Both the position numbers and the translations under genes were made by a program. Shown here in pieces: positions 47,161-56,345 of a stretch of 64,000 bases of DNA. Positions within the stretch are counted from its first letter, which is position 1; the number at the start of each line of letters is the position of its first letter. Below the pieces are notes generated by a model that was not told the origin of the DNA, did no database searches, and saw nothing but the letters and a program-made list of their open reading frames with translations. This stretch comes from Bradyrhizobium septentrionale (GTDB lineage: Bacteria; Pseudomonadota; Alphaproteobacteria; Rhizobiales; Xanthobacteraceae): positions 806,001 through 870,000 of the forward strand of contig NZ_CP088285.1 in NCBI RefSeq assembly GCF_011516645.4. Direction: 5' to 3'.

Positions 47161-48797
47161 TAGCCCGTCTTATTCGTCAGAGGGCGCCTGAGAGGCTGGC
47201 GAGCGTGGTGTAAAGCGCTGATGCGGCGTAGGATTCGGTTGCAAAGCCAACCCCATCACACTCAGCCGCGAACACCACGCCCGCCATGACCGACGATACG
47301 ATTCTGCCCTTCTCGTTTCCAGCCGTTCACGCCAGGAAAGTCACAGCTGCCTTCGATGGCGGTCGGCTGACCTCGAACGGGGGCGTGATGCTTCTGGCGA
47401 TGGCCGAGCGGCGTCTCGGCTTGGCCGACAATTTGGCCCGGGTGTTCCCGGATCGGCGCGATCCGACGCGGGTCGTGCACAGCCTTGTCGATATGTTCCG
47501 CGCGCGCATGTTCGCGATCTGCTGCGGCTACGAGGACGCCGACGACCTCCGATCATCTGCGGTCCGATCCCGCATTCAAGCTGGCCTGCGGACGGCTGCC
47601 GGACACGGGTCGCGATCTGTGTTCCCAACCGACGCTGTCGCGGCTGGAGAATGCTCCGCGCCTGCGCGACGTGATCCGACTGACCTACACTTTGGTCGAC
47701 GCATGGATGGATAGCTACCCGCGCGAGCCGGCATCCGTCACGCTTGACATCGATGATACCAGCGATGTCGTCCACGGCCATCAGCAGCTCTCGCTGTTCA
47801 ACGCTCATTATGACGAACGCTGCTTCCTGCCGATCCACGTCTACGACACGGAGAAGAGCCGGCCCGTGGCGGTCGTGCTGCGGCCCGGCAAGACGCCGGG
47901 CGGCGTCGAGGTGCGTGCCCATCTGCGCCGCCTGATACGGCATATCCGGACGCGGTGGCACAACACGCGAATTACGTTCCGTGGCGACGGGCGCTATGCT
48001 CGGCCGGAGGCAATGGCGTGGTGCGAGACCAACGGCATCGACTACATCTTCGGTCTGTCCGGCACCAAGCCGCTCGCCAGAAAAGTCGACGAGGCCGCCG
48101 ACGACATCCGCACGCGACGCGCCATCGAGAACCTGCCGGTTCTGCGTGGCTATACCGAGACGCGCCACAAGGCAAAGTCCTGGGATCGCGAACGACGACC
48201 GTCGCCCGTATTGAGGCGACGATGCTCGGCCTCGACATCCGTTTCGTCGTCACCAGCCTCGATGTCGGCTCGGCCGAGTGGATCTACGACAGCCTGTATT
48301 GCGCGCGCGGCCAAGCCGAGAATCTGATCAAGCTGCATAAGACACAGCTCGCCTCCGACCGCACCAGCTGCCGTTCGGCGCTCGCCAATCAAGTCCGCCT
48401 CGTTCTCCACACCGCCGCTTATTGGCTGATGCTGACCGTGCGCGACGCGATTCCCAAAGCCCGGGAATTGGCCACAGCCGAGTTCGCGACGCTGCGTCTT
48501 CGGCTCTTGAAACTCGCTGCCCGTGTCGTTGAGACCACGAGCCGCATTCGCCTTGCGTTTGCCGCGGCATGTCCCGAAGCCGACCTGATCCGCGGCTTGC
48601 CAGGCGCGCTGCTGCCGCTCGGTCCTTGACCGGCGGGGCGTCCGCCCCCCGTTCGCCCAACCTACACCTCAAGCGCGTTGCAAAGTACCGGTCGTCAGGC
48701 GGTGAAAAGCCGAAGGCAATCCCGCGCGCCTCGTCAGAGCAGATGTGCGGCCACATCAAGCGGACTAAAAAAGCACTCTCACGAATAGGACGGGTTA
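47161..48797 (+). mobile_element. IS1380-family element, copy 3 (transposase frameshifted)
   Basis: Ends TAGCCCGTCTTATTCGTCAG at the left and CGAATAGGACGGGTTA at the right. Same element as at 12990 and 33173 but in plus orientation. Confidence 0.9.
47286..48629 (+). pseudogene. IS1380-family transposase, two frameshifts
   Basis: Begins MTDDTILPFSFPAVHARKVT as in copy 1, shifts frame at about 47549 within YEDADDL, and shifts again near 48198 within DRERRTVARIEAT, ending in LRGLPGALLPLGP-type sequence at 48629. Two length changes mean this copy is dead. Confidence 0.9.
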
Positions 48798-48897
48798 GCC
48801 AAAGCTCCGCTCTCAACTTCCGCTTGGGAAGCTGAAGTCGGCTGCCGCGGGCACAGAATCGGTCTCAAAGTGCTGAACCAAGGGCTGAAGCACTAGG

Positions 48898-49861
48898 TGT
48901 TTAGTCCCAAGCTTTGATGGTGCATTCTTATCGCACGATTCGAAGGATGCGCTATGGGACAGGTTTTACACGGCTGCGCCACCGGGAGGCAATCCGTCGA
49001 GCAATACAAATAGTCAAGAGAGCCTGAGAGCGCTCGCCAGGCGCTACGGGATCAACCAAAAGACCGTCGCGAAGTGGAAGGGTCGCGAGGCAGTCGCCGA
49101 TCTCCCGACAGGCCCAACGGAAGCCAAATGGACCGTGCTTTCCATCGAGGAGGAGGCGATCATTGTTGCTTTCCGGCGGCATACGCTATTGCCGCTCGAC
49201 GATTGCCTCTATGCGCTTCAGCCGACCATCCCACATCTGACGCGATCATCCCTGCATCGCTGTCTCCAGCGCCACGGCATCAGTCGATTGCCGGAGGTCG
49301 AAGGCAGTAAGCCTCCGAAGAAAAAGTTCAAGGCTTATCCGATCGGCTATTTCCACATCGACATTGCTGAGCTCCAGACCGCTGAAGGCAAGCTCTATCT
49401 CTACGTCGCCATCGATCGCACCAGCAAGTTCACCTTCGTGCAACTGGTCAGGAAGACGGGAAGGACCTCCGCCTCCGCCTTCCTCGAAGCTCTGATCGCG
49501 GCTGTGCCCTACAAGATCCATACGGTTCTCACCGACAATGGGATCCAGTTCACCTTCTTGCCGCGCTACGCGGACGGCCCGACGGCAAGATACGTGACAC
49601 ATATGTTCGATATGCGCTGCCAAGAGGGTCGAGCGCATGAACCGCACGATCAAGGAAGCGACCGTCCAACGCTATCATTACGACCGACACAATCAGCTCG
49701 AAGCACACCTTGCCGACTTCATTAACGCTTACAACTACGCTCGGCGGCTGAAGACCCTGAAGGGCCTCACGCCCTACGAATACATCTGCAAAGCCTGGAC
49801 AAAAGAGAACGAACGATTCACCCTCAATCCGCTCCAGCAAATGCCGGGACTAAACAGCTAA
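48898..49861 (+). mobile_element. IS481-family element, decayed
   Basis: Ends TGTTTAGTCCC at the left and GGGACTAAACA at the right (49846-49856). It holds one damaged transposase gene whose stop falls at the right tip. Confidence 0.8.
48954..49861 (+). pseudogene. IS481-family transposase, frameshift and internal deletion
   Basis: The start MGQVLHGCAT is followed by a frame change, then SLRALARRYGINQKTVAKWK (helix-turn-helix), LSIEEEAIIVAFRRHTLLPL, DDCLYALQPTIPHLTRSSLH and the integrase core YPIGYFHIDIAELQTAEGKL, VLTDNGIQFTFLPRYADGPT. After VTHMFDMRCQ roughly 19 codons that should lead to the catalytic Glu segment are missing, and the gene resumes in another frame as VERMNRTIKEATVQRYHYDR, RRLKTLKGLTPYEYICKAWT. 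Inactive. Confidence 0.85.
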
Positions 49862-50205
49862 TGCGGCCGCTCACCGCGCGATATCGTTTGCGAATAGATC
49901 ATGACGCGCTTGCCCCGCGAAGGCGGGTGGTCAGGCTGACTACGAAAGATGCGCGATGACCGACTTGCGGACCTGATAATCACTCCGACGGCGCGAACTA
50001 TCGCCAAGAAGTCGTCGAAGCTCCCCCTGAGGCCAGCCGCGTGAGACATCCTCTCCACTGCCGCCTCTCGCTTGGCGGCAGTGATCCCGGGTTGGCCTCC
50101 CGTCCGTCGCACACAGAAGAACACTTGCGACGTGAGCTGGTTGCATGGCCTTCCGGCGACGCCGAACTATGTTTCTGCACCCGCTCTGCCTCGTCCCCTA
50201 AACCA
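49862..50205. other. No gene recognised
   Basis: About 340 bases between the IS481 relic and the small minus-strand operon; no supported coding frame. Confidence 0.45.
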
Positions 50206-50625
50206 TCATGCCGTCGCGCGAATCTTAGCAAATAACATTGCCGCTTCGGATGGTCCTAGCCCAACAATACCTACAAAGCTCGGCGGCGGCCTTGGGATGT
50301 GCCGATCAGTGGGTCTCCAGAGGTGAAGGCAGTACCGGCTGTTATTGACATACTGCGAATGCGGCGGATGCAATTGCATGACGCATTCCTCCTCATCCCA
50401 GAACAAGTCTTTGACAAAGCACATCTCTTGCCAGTTCGGACAACGCCGCGGCGTCGAAACGGCGACCTGCTCCCAGCCCGGACGGACGAAGCCACTGATT
50501 TTCAGTTCACTCCCGCAAGGGCCCTGCACCAAGAACAGCCCACCGGGGCCTGATCCTGGTACGCTGGCGAACTTGCCGGATCGTACGCGGCCGGCTTCCA
50601 GCTTCTCTATGATCTGCGCTCGCAC
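50206..50625 (-). CDS. Conserved-looking small protein (DUF7694-like)
   Basis: A 139-residue protein. A distinctive stretch reads CPNWQEMCFVKDLFWDEEEC, VMQLHPPHSQYVNNSRYCLH, LWRPTDRHIPRPPPSFVGIV; a pattern WxEM(C/T)xVKDLFWxxEExVMQxHPPxSxYVN is one I associate with small proteins found in phages and rhizobia. The N-terminal 60 residues are basic and variable. Its start overlaps the end of the next gene upstream by 19 bases. Function unknown; possibly phage-derived. Confidence 0.7.
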   Translation of the reverse strand: MRAQIIEKLEAGRVRSGKFASVPGSGPGGLFLVQGPCGSELKISGFVRPGWEQVAVSTPRRCPNWQEMCFVKDLFWDEEECVMQLHPPHSQYVNNSRYCLHLWRPTDRHIPRPPPSFVGIVGLGPSEAAMLFAKIRATA

Positions 50626-50777
50626 GCACCCTCCTTTGCTTTACGGATCGCTTTGAAGTCGACGTAGATGACGTTGTTTGGCAACTCATGAGCCGGCGCA
50701 AGCTCCGTCAGCAGCGTAGCGTTCGAGCACCACTCTCCAGCGAACCATCTGCTGAGAAAGCCGCAGATGTCCATCAT
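50607..50777 (-). CDS. Small protein upstream of the DUF7694-like gene
   Basis: About 56 residues, MMDICGFLSRWFAGEWCSNA then PNNVIYVDFKAIRKAKEG. The ATG at 50777 has a GGGAGA site nearby. The 3' end overlaps the start of the following gene, so they form a two-gene operon. No known family; two cysteines and an aromatic-rich N-terminus are notable. Confidence 0.55.
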   Translation of the reverse strand: MMDICGFLSRWFAGEWCSNATLLTELAPAHELPNNVIYVDFKAIRKAKEGACERRS

Positions 50778-50792
50778 CACTTGTTCTCCCAT

Positions 50793-51637
50793 TACTTAGT
50801 TCTCGGAAGCTCACATCCTCTTCAAGCACCCGACGAACGCCTTTACTGCACTCCCCGATTGCATGAAGGCCGGCGATGCACGAAGTGCTCGATCCGATTC
50901 ACCCGCGGAATTGACCTCCACACTCACGAACACCCGATGGGGTAACCAGCCCCGCCAGACAACTCGGTCACGAAGCGCGCTTTTGGCGACACATCTTACT
51001 TACCCATGCCCGCGGGCGCTGATCAGCCGGCGCCGGACAGAGTGCGCTTCAGCAAGGTAAGATCCGCGCTCGATCTCCCGCACTTGCAAAACGAGTGTTC
51101 ATTAGCCTTTCCGTTCAGGTCTCGAGGATGCATCTCGGCAATATGAAATCCGTCAATCGACGCGTATCACTTCATCCCTCCCGTTCTGATGTCGCATCCG
51201 ATATCCGTTTGTGCACTCGATTATGGCTCGCCGAAACGACGTCACGCCGCACGGACTGACGCGACGCAAGAGCAATATCGGCTTTGGCCCGATGCGGCCT
51301 TGTGACGTGGCAGCACTTGAATCATTCGCAGCTCTCGCCGCTAGCGGAGCCTGAAACAATGCCAATACGTCATCTATGTGACCATGAAGAGCTTGTCGGA
51401 CCAAAAATTCGAACGGGCGCGTCTGGCTCGTGAATGCTTGGCACAATGTGTTTCGGATCGAGTTGATAGCATCCTACGGCTCCTCGCGAGGATGATCAGA
51501 CATGACGAGTTAGTCCTTTGGACAGACCATCACTGCGACCATCCGCGGATCTTCAGGCGCGTCGATACAATGCAACAGCTGGCGCATCGTTGCGGGTATG
51601 ACGTCAGCAAACATTCACGCTTGCCTCCCATTGCTGG
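50793..51637. other. No firmly supported gene
   Basis: About 840 bases. A plus-strand frame from 51384 (MKSLSDQKFERARLARECLA) runs to 51719, but its end lies across the two NifA sites and I see no family match, so it is left unannotated. The rest shows nothing. Confidence 0.4.
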
Positions 51638-51653
51638 TGTCGGCTTTCAGACA
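51638..51653 (+). promoter_or_regulatory. NifA upstream activator site 1
   Basis: Exact TGT-N10-ACA (TGTCGGCTTTCAGACA), 100 bases before the sigma-54 promoter at 51754. Confidence 0.8.
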
Positions 51654-51657
51654 TCGA

Positions 51658-51673
51658 TGTCGCAGCTCCGACA
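51658..51673 (+). promoter_or_regulatory. NifA upstream activator site 2
   Basis: A second exact TGT-N10-ACA (TGTCGCAGCTCCGACA), 20 bases after the first and so on nearly the same helix face, 80 bases before the sigma-54 promoter. Confidence 0.8.
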
Positions 51674-51753
51674 ATCGTCGATTGGTCCACAGCGCCGCAC
51701 TCTAGAGGCACGCATCTAACCCTTGTCGAGCGGTGCGGGCACTTCTCGGTTAC

Positions 51754-51769
51754 TGGCATGCTGATTGCT
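51754..51769 (+). promoter_or_regulatory. Sigma-54 promoter of a small-ORF operon
   Basis: TGGCATGCTGATTGCT, a strong match to TGGCNNG-N4-TTGCW with correct GG-N10-GC. With two tandem NifA sites at ideal distance it is one of the best-supported promoters in the window. Confidence 0.88.
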
Positions 51770-51815
51770 GTAGTGTCGAAACAGGAAGGACACGCTATCC
51801 CGACATCAATTTGCA

Positions 51816-51980
51816 ATGGACTCGTTGTTTGTTTTTGCTTTATGCATTGCCAAAGCACGTTTCGAACTTGCACGGTATCCCCTGATCGATGATACGCGAC
51901 CAAATCGACAGGCCGCATACCTCACGCGCAACAAGCCGAATTCTGACACTCCGAGCTTTGGAAGACGAACTGATGGATAA
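51816..51980 (+). CDS. 54-residue small protein, NifA-controlled
   Basis: First ATG after the sigma-54 promoter, 47 bases downstream. The sequence is MDSLFVFALCIAKARFELAR, YPLIDDTRPNRQAAY and a polar tail. A short hydrophobic N-terminus might be a weak signal anchor. The ribosome site is poor (AGGAAGG lies 26 bases away). No family recognised; it may instead be leader sequence. Confidence 0.4.
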   Translation: MDSLFVFALCIAKARFELARYPLIDDTRPNRQAAYLTRNKPNSDTPSFGRRTDG

Positions 51981-52034
51981 CACGAGGCGTCCGGACGCTA
52001 ACCTTTTTCCCTGGACCAGTGGAGCATGCGAGGA

Positions 52035-52199
52035 ATGACGCACTGGCGCGCACCAAAGCAGTCCATGATGAAGCATTACGCTGCTGACCGCCGCTCTTGG
52101 CAGACGCAGAGGAGATGGAACCTGTTGCCGCTGGCCGGGCTTCTCCTTCATGCGCTGCTTTGGGCCAGTATATGTTGGATCATCGCAGCGTCCTTATGA
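52035..52199 (+). CDS. 54-residue single-pass membrane protein, NifA-controlled
   Basis: ATG preceded by CGAGGA. The sequence MTHWRAPKQSMMKHYAADRR, SWQTQRRWN is a basic N-terminus, followed by a hydrophobic helix LLPLAGLLLHALLWASICWI at the C-terminus. This gives an inner-membrane protein with its N-terminus in the cytoplasm. Its stop overlaps the start of the next ORF (ATGA). Unknown family; location behind NifA sites suggests a role in bacteroids. Confidence 0.5.
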   Translation: MTHWRAPKQSMMKHYAADRRSWQTQRRWNLLPLAGLLLHALLWASICWIIAASL

Positions 52200-52396
52200 G
52201 CGAAACGATGAACCAGAGGAGATCTCAGTGGATGGGTGCTGGTATAGGAGGGCCTTTCGATGCCCTCGTGTACCGCGGCCGCGGTCTTGCAATTGTTGAG
52301 TGGCTAGATATGAAAACCTCCGAGGTCAGACAGGCAGGTGCAGAAGTGTTGGATATCGCGGATTATCGGACTTATATGCCTGCAAGCTTGACTTGA
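52196..52396 (+). CDS. 66-residue small protein, NifA-controlled
   Basis: Starts on the ATGA overlap with the preceding gene (MSETMNQRRSQWMGAGIGGP, FDALVYRGRGLAIVEWLDMK, TSEVRQAGAEVLDIADYRTY). The later ATG at 52232, with AGGAG upstream, would give a 54-residue form starting MGAGIGGPFD. It looks like a compact soluble fold with a glycine-rich start. No family recognised. Confidence 0.5.
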   Translation: MSETMNQRRSQWMGAGIGGPFDALVYRGRGLAIVEWLDMKTSEVRQAGAEVLDIADYRTYMPASLT

Positions 52397-52768
52397 CCTG
52401 ACGGCAGCTATTGTCCCATCCGGTATTCGGTACTACGCCCGACAAGTGCTTTACGGTTCTCGCGCAAGAACAGGACTAAGATCGGCGCGCCGGCTCGATA
52501 GTAGGCGGATTAGCTTTCGAGAAGCTGACGAAAAGAATACGCCTGCGCCTATACAATCCCCTGTAGGTCGTTAAAGCGGCTCGCTGCGCTGAGGCGGCAC
52601 GCTGACTGGGATTCGATTGGAACGATTTGTGCGAGAGAGGACCGTCTGGAGATTCTCGGCACGGCAGCCTCTGCAATGAATCGCCCGCCCGAATACCGAG
52701 CGAGATTGTTGCTCACCGTTGGCATTCGTGGCGATCTGCCGATGGAGGTTCCATCGACACGCGAGACG
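52397..52768. other. No gene recognised
   Basis: About 370 bases with no supported coding frame. Confidence 0.45.
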
Positions 52769-52975
52769 CTACGACTCTTGGCCGGGCCAAGTGCCCCGCT
52801 CGTTCTTGTGCGTCTGCCACTCTAGGGCGCGCCGAGCGAGCTTGTCGTATTCCTTGGCTATCTTGAGAAGCCTATCTCTGGCTTTGCCGTACGCCAGCGT
52901 TTCCGCTTTCTCTCGCGTTGCTTCCGCACGGCCGCGCCAAAGGTCGGGATCGTAGAGTTTACTCTTCGGATTCAT
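52769..52975 (-). CDS. Small helical protein of unknown function
   Basis: About 68 residues: MNPKSKLYDPDLWRGRAEAT, REKAETLAYGKARDRLLKIA, KEYDKLARRALEWQTHKNER. The pattern DPxxWRxRAEExRxxAExxxxxxARxxLLxIAxEYDxLAxRA is one I know from many small alphaproteobacterial proteins of unknown role. An ATG at 52987 would add four residues. Monocistronic. Confidence 0.7.
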   Translation of the reverse strand: MNPKSKLYDPDLWRGRAEATREKAETLAYGKARDRLLKIAKEYDKLARRALEWQTHKNERGTWPGQES

Positions 52976-52987
52976 AGCGATGAACAT

Positions 52988-54043
52988 GCAATTTGCAGAT
53001 CAAACAAATGTGACAGTGGCGCTCCGTACAATTACCTAGCAGTGACGCTTGTGGCCCGGGGTTACCAGCGAGTAGACACCAACGGTGCGCGCAAACTCAC
53101 ACTTGCCCTGAGCGTGGCCATAGAGACGCCGCGGTTTACAAACACTCAGCGCGAGGTTTCGCCGGAGCACACTCGTCCTGCTGACGGACCCTGTAGATCC
53201 CAAGACGTATTCAGACGATAGGGCTTGAATCGCACGTAGCGTCAGATTGTACGATCCTGGACAAGTGGGGACTACTTCGAACAATCCAGGCGTTTCCCGC
53301 CAAATCCCAAGAACTGCGAATGTTTCAAACACCCAAGCTCAACCCGCGAGATTCAAAGCACACTTGTCTGCACCTTATTGGTGGCTGGTCCAATGAGAGG
53401 TAGAAACAATTGCGCTCTTCGAGACATGGACGGCCCCTTTCGATCGTGGCATGCGCAGGGGAACGGACGCCCGGTACTGACGCCAACTCGATTGCCCCCG
53501 CTCTTGCGTCAAATGAAGTGGCACGCACGTTGCGGGACCGCGCCGAGCGTGACAGGGGCACGCGCGATGACAGCTTTGCCTGCGCAGTCGAGTGCATCGT
53601 TTGTCAATGGATTGAGCAGCCCTGCCTTGGGCGCTCCTCGCCGCCTTTCCTGGCCCGCGGTCACAAGTCCTGTTCGATCCTGCGTCGGGACGACGATGGC
53701 CTCCTCCGTCGGTTGACTCGTCATTAGGCTGCGGCCGCACTTTAGACTCATGCAAAAGCCTCCCAATGCCTCACGAGATCGGGGCGTGACCGCGGCCACC
53801 GCACGATCACCGAAAGCTTAACCGTGATCAAATTGTTCGGTCAGTGCAGCTGCGAGTGCAGCCCGGCGCTCGGCGCCGGCAACGACAGATGCTGACAAGT
53901 CGCTGCGAAAATACCGACTCCCGGCCCGGATGGTTTCGCAAGAGAAAAGAACGGTCTCGCAGGCGCTTACCTAACAATCCGGCATGTCTTCGGTCGGAAG
54001 GCCTGAAGAACATGCCGCAAACCAACCGACGCGAAGAAACACC
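52988..54043. other. No gene recognised, contains a MerR-type promoter
   Basis: About 1 kb. Frames of 90 to 126 codons occur on both strands between 53325 and 53800 but overlap each other and match nothing. The MerR-type promoter at 53225 points into this region. Confidence 0.4.
53225..53255 (+). promoter_or_regulatory. MerR-family type promoter with no obvious gene
   Basis: TTGAAT, 19-bp spacer CGCACGTAGCGTCAGATTG, TACGAT. Almost identical to the copy at 16345. The first protein-like ORF downstream on this strand is the secreted cysteine-rich protein at 54044, nearly 800 bases away, so it may drive a lost gene or an RNA. Confidence 0.62.
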
Positions 54044-54334
54044 ATGATTCAAAACCAGCGGCTTCGTTTGGCTTCGCCCCTGAAGGCTGCCATCACCCTT
54101 GCTTTTGCAATGACCGCCCTCATCCCAGAGCGAGTAGACGCGCGCGATCAAGCGCCGACCGTAGAGGAGAAAGAAGCCTGCATGGAGGACGTGTTCCGCC
54201 TGTGCAGCAGCCATATTCCGGATCGCGTCGCCATCATCGCTTGTCTCAGATCCAAGCAATCGAGGCTCAGTCTGAAATGTCGCTACATGATTTCCGCTGG
54301 CGACGCTGGCAAGAAGAGTAACGAACCGAAATGA
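54044..54334 (+). CDS. Small exported cysteine-containing protein
   Basis: A 96-residue protein with an N-terminal signal (LKAAITLAFAMTALIPERVD A-R) and a mature part with four cysteines, EACMEDVFRLCSSHIPDRVA, IIACLRSKQSRLSLKC. The C-x7-C-x10-C-x10-C-like pattern with an IPD..I..CL core is shared by small periplasmic proteins of Bradyrhizobium-type bacteria (resembling the GLG1-type cysteine-rich repeat). Start chosen by the signal peptide and a GAAG site. Function unknown. Confidence 0.65.
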   Translation: MIQNQRLRLASPLKAAITLAFAMTALIPERVDARDQAPTVEEKEACMEDVFRLCSSHIPDRVAIIACLRSKQSRLSLKCRYMISAGDAGKKSNEPK

Positions 54335-54514
54335 GGGGATGGCGAACCAGGTGGCTGCGCCTTCGCCTCAGGCTCAGAGATTGCCGACCGTGACCAGCAG
54401 GCCGTCACGCGATGGCAGGACAACAGGCACGGGCGATCGAGAACGACGTCGATAACTTAGAACTGACGGACACGGTCGCCGATTACTTCTATCGGACAGC
54501 TCAGCCTGGAGCGC

Positions 54515-54545
54515 TTGACCCTCACGTAGCGTCAGGTTGTAGCCT
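54515..54545 (+). promoter_or_regulatory. MerR-family type promoter of the TrpD-like gene
   Basis: TTGACC, 19-bp spacer CTCACGTAGCGTCAGGTTG, TAGCCT. This copy has the best dyad: CCTCACG-TAG-CGTCAGG. It lies 166 bases before the TrpD-like ATG. Confidence 0.7.
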
Positions 54546-54711
54546 CACGAAGGAATCGCATTTAAGCGGCAGATACGCAAGCATCGAGGACGGTCTGCCG
54601 CGAGCGGGTGCTCGCACAACAATATCAATGCAATTGACGCCACGCCTCGTCGACGAAAAGTCCCCTATTGAACGAGGAGCCCGAGGATAGACAGGTAACG
54701 TGTAAAGTTCG

Positions 54712-55719
54712 ATGGAAGCGCTTAGATCGATCATTGGCAAAGTTGCCAGCGGCACCACTCTGACATGTGAGGAAAGTGAGTTCGCCTTCGACAGCATGAT
54801 GTCGGGTCAAGCGAGCCCTTCGCAGATCGGTGGCTTGTTGCTGGGAATGCGGGTCCGCGGCGAGACCGTCGAAGAGGTCACCGGCGCGGCCTCCGCGATC
54901 CGCAATAGAATGCCACGGGTCGATGCGCCATGCGAACCCATCGGTATTGCTAGCACGAGCGATACCCCGTTTTGCTCAGTCAACGTGGAGACGTGCGCCT
55001 CCTTTATCGTCGCCGGGGCCGGCGTTCCTGTCGCCAAGCACACCGACTGCGCAGCGTCATCAAGCTCGAGCGCCGCGAAAATTTTGGCGCACCTAGGCGT
55101 GAAGACCGATCTCACGCCTGAAGCCGTTGCTCGTTGTCTACAGGAAGCCGGCATCGGCTTTCTGTTTGCGTCGGCCCAGTATCCGGCCATGCAGCGTATT
55201 CGCCAGATCCGGACTGCACTTGGGACTCGCACGATTTTTAATCTAATCACGCTTCTGTCCAACCCCGTGGGGGTTAAGCGGCAGATGGTCGGAGTGTTCT
55301 CTCGTGAATGGGTGCAGCCACTGGCCCTAGTGTTGAAGAACCTTGGCGCCGAATCGGTGTGGGTGGTGCACGGCTCGGACGGGCTCGATAAGATAACCCT
55401 TGCCGGCCCGACCTTTGTTGCCGCGCTCGAGGCGGGTGCAGTCCGCACCTTCGAGGTGACGCCAGAAGATGCTGGGCTCCCCCGCCACACCGAGGCGCTG
55501 GAAAGCGGCGATGTGGATGGCAATGCCGTCGCGCTGCAAAGCGTGCTCGGTGGCGCAGCAAGTCGATATCGCGATGCCGCCCTTTTGAACGCGGCGGCGG
55601 CATTGATCGTGGCCGGCCGTGCCTCCACGCTCCAGGAAGGCGTCGCACTTGGCCAGGAAGCGCTTGATCGCGGCGCCGCAGCCACGCGACTGGAGCGCCT
55701 GATCGCGGCTTCCAACTAA
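54712..55719 (+). CDS. TrpD-like (glycosyl transferase family 3) protein lacking the PRPP motifs
   Basis: A 335-residue protein with the fold and length of anthranilate phosphoribosyltransferase. The N-terminal helical domain ([40 protein letters not shown]) and the [15 protein letters not shown] strand are clear. However, the diphosphate-binding GTGGD motif is replaced by [17 protein letters not shown], and KHGNR/SSxxGSAD by [33 protein letters not shown] resembles the family NPA..K.Q..GV motif. It is therefore unlikely to be the housekeeping trpD. It could bind a nucleic acid or another substrate, as TrpD2/YbiB relatives do. Controlled by a MerR-type promoter. Confidence 0.78.
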   Translation: MEALRSIIGKVASGTTLTCEESEFAFDSMMSGQASPSQIGGLLLGMRVRGETVEEVTGAASAIRNRMPRVDAPCEPIGIASTSDTPFCSVNVETCASFIVAGAGVPVAKHTDCAASSSSSAAKILAHLGVKTDLTPEAVARCLQEAGIGFLFASAQYPAMQRIRQIRTALGTRTIFNLITLLSNPVGVKRQMVGVFSREWVQPLALVLKNLGAESVWVVHGSDGLDKITLAGPTFVAALEAGAVRTFEVTPEDAGLPRHTEALESGDVDGNAVALQSVLGGAASRYRDAALLNAAAALIVAGRASTLQEGVALGQEALDRGAAATRLERLIAASN

Positions 55720-55964
55720 TGACAACTGAGTTGAGCCCTGTTCAGTTGTGGCCGCCAAGGCCAACGTTCACAAGCGCGAATGCGCGCTGCTCCTGCGAGG
55801 CTTGCGAGCTTGCGCCGCTTGCCCATGCATCAACGCAGTTGGCATCGAATAGGTGGCGCAAGAGCCGGCCTTCGTCGTCGGCGAGAGCCTGTTGCGGCGC
55901 ACCGTTGCCGAGGTTTCAGAGCCCGCTACGTGGTGCTAACGCTGCCGGCCAAAGGAGATGATCG

Positions 55965-56150
55965 ATGACGTCCGCACAGAAAACGGAAGCACTCGGATCC
56001 ATCGCAACGATAGAACACATCATTCGCAAGTTTAGGGAATTGATTGATACGGACAGCTCGATCCCCCCGGAGCTGCGGGGCGCGCTGCACGCAACACTCG
56101 ATGAGCATCTTATCGATGCAAAAAAGCGTGTTCTCTTACGGGGACATTAA
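55965..56150 (+). CDS. 61-residue helical protein
   Basis: MTSAQKTEALGSIATIEHII, RKFRELIDTDSSIPPELRGA, LHATLDEHLIDAKKRVLLRG. A strong GGAG site precedes the ATG. It is predicted to be a small helical hairpin. Unknown function. It follows the TrpD-like gene by 245 bases and may be cotranscribed. Confidence 0.6.
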   Translation: MTSAQKTEALGSIATIEHIIRKFRELIDTDSSIPPELRGALHATLDEHLIDAKKRVLLRGH

Positions 56151-56345
56151 GCGCGCCAATGCCCTGCATAAGGAGAAACAATTTGCCCTGGCCGGCGCCC
56201 GCCAGTACCGCAATCGGCATGATCCTGTCCGCACGGCCAGTCGGCGACGTTCCAGCCATGCACCGATCGCGCCGACGGAATCCAGCAGCATGGCCGCCCC
56301 TTTCTGCCTAGCGGGGATAGGATTGAGCTCGACGAGATCGAGCAA

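Noticed and set aside
52627..52955. Plus-strand frames opposite the small helical protein
   Set aside because: Antisense shadows of the better-supported minus-strand gene at 52769.
54712..55719. Genuine trpD (tryptophan biosynthesis)
   Set aside because: PRPP and anthranilate motifs are replaced and no other trp genes are nearby.
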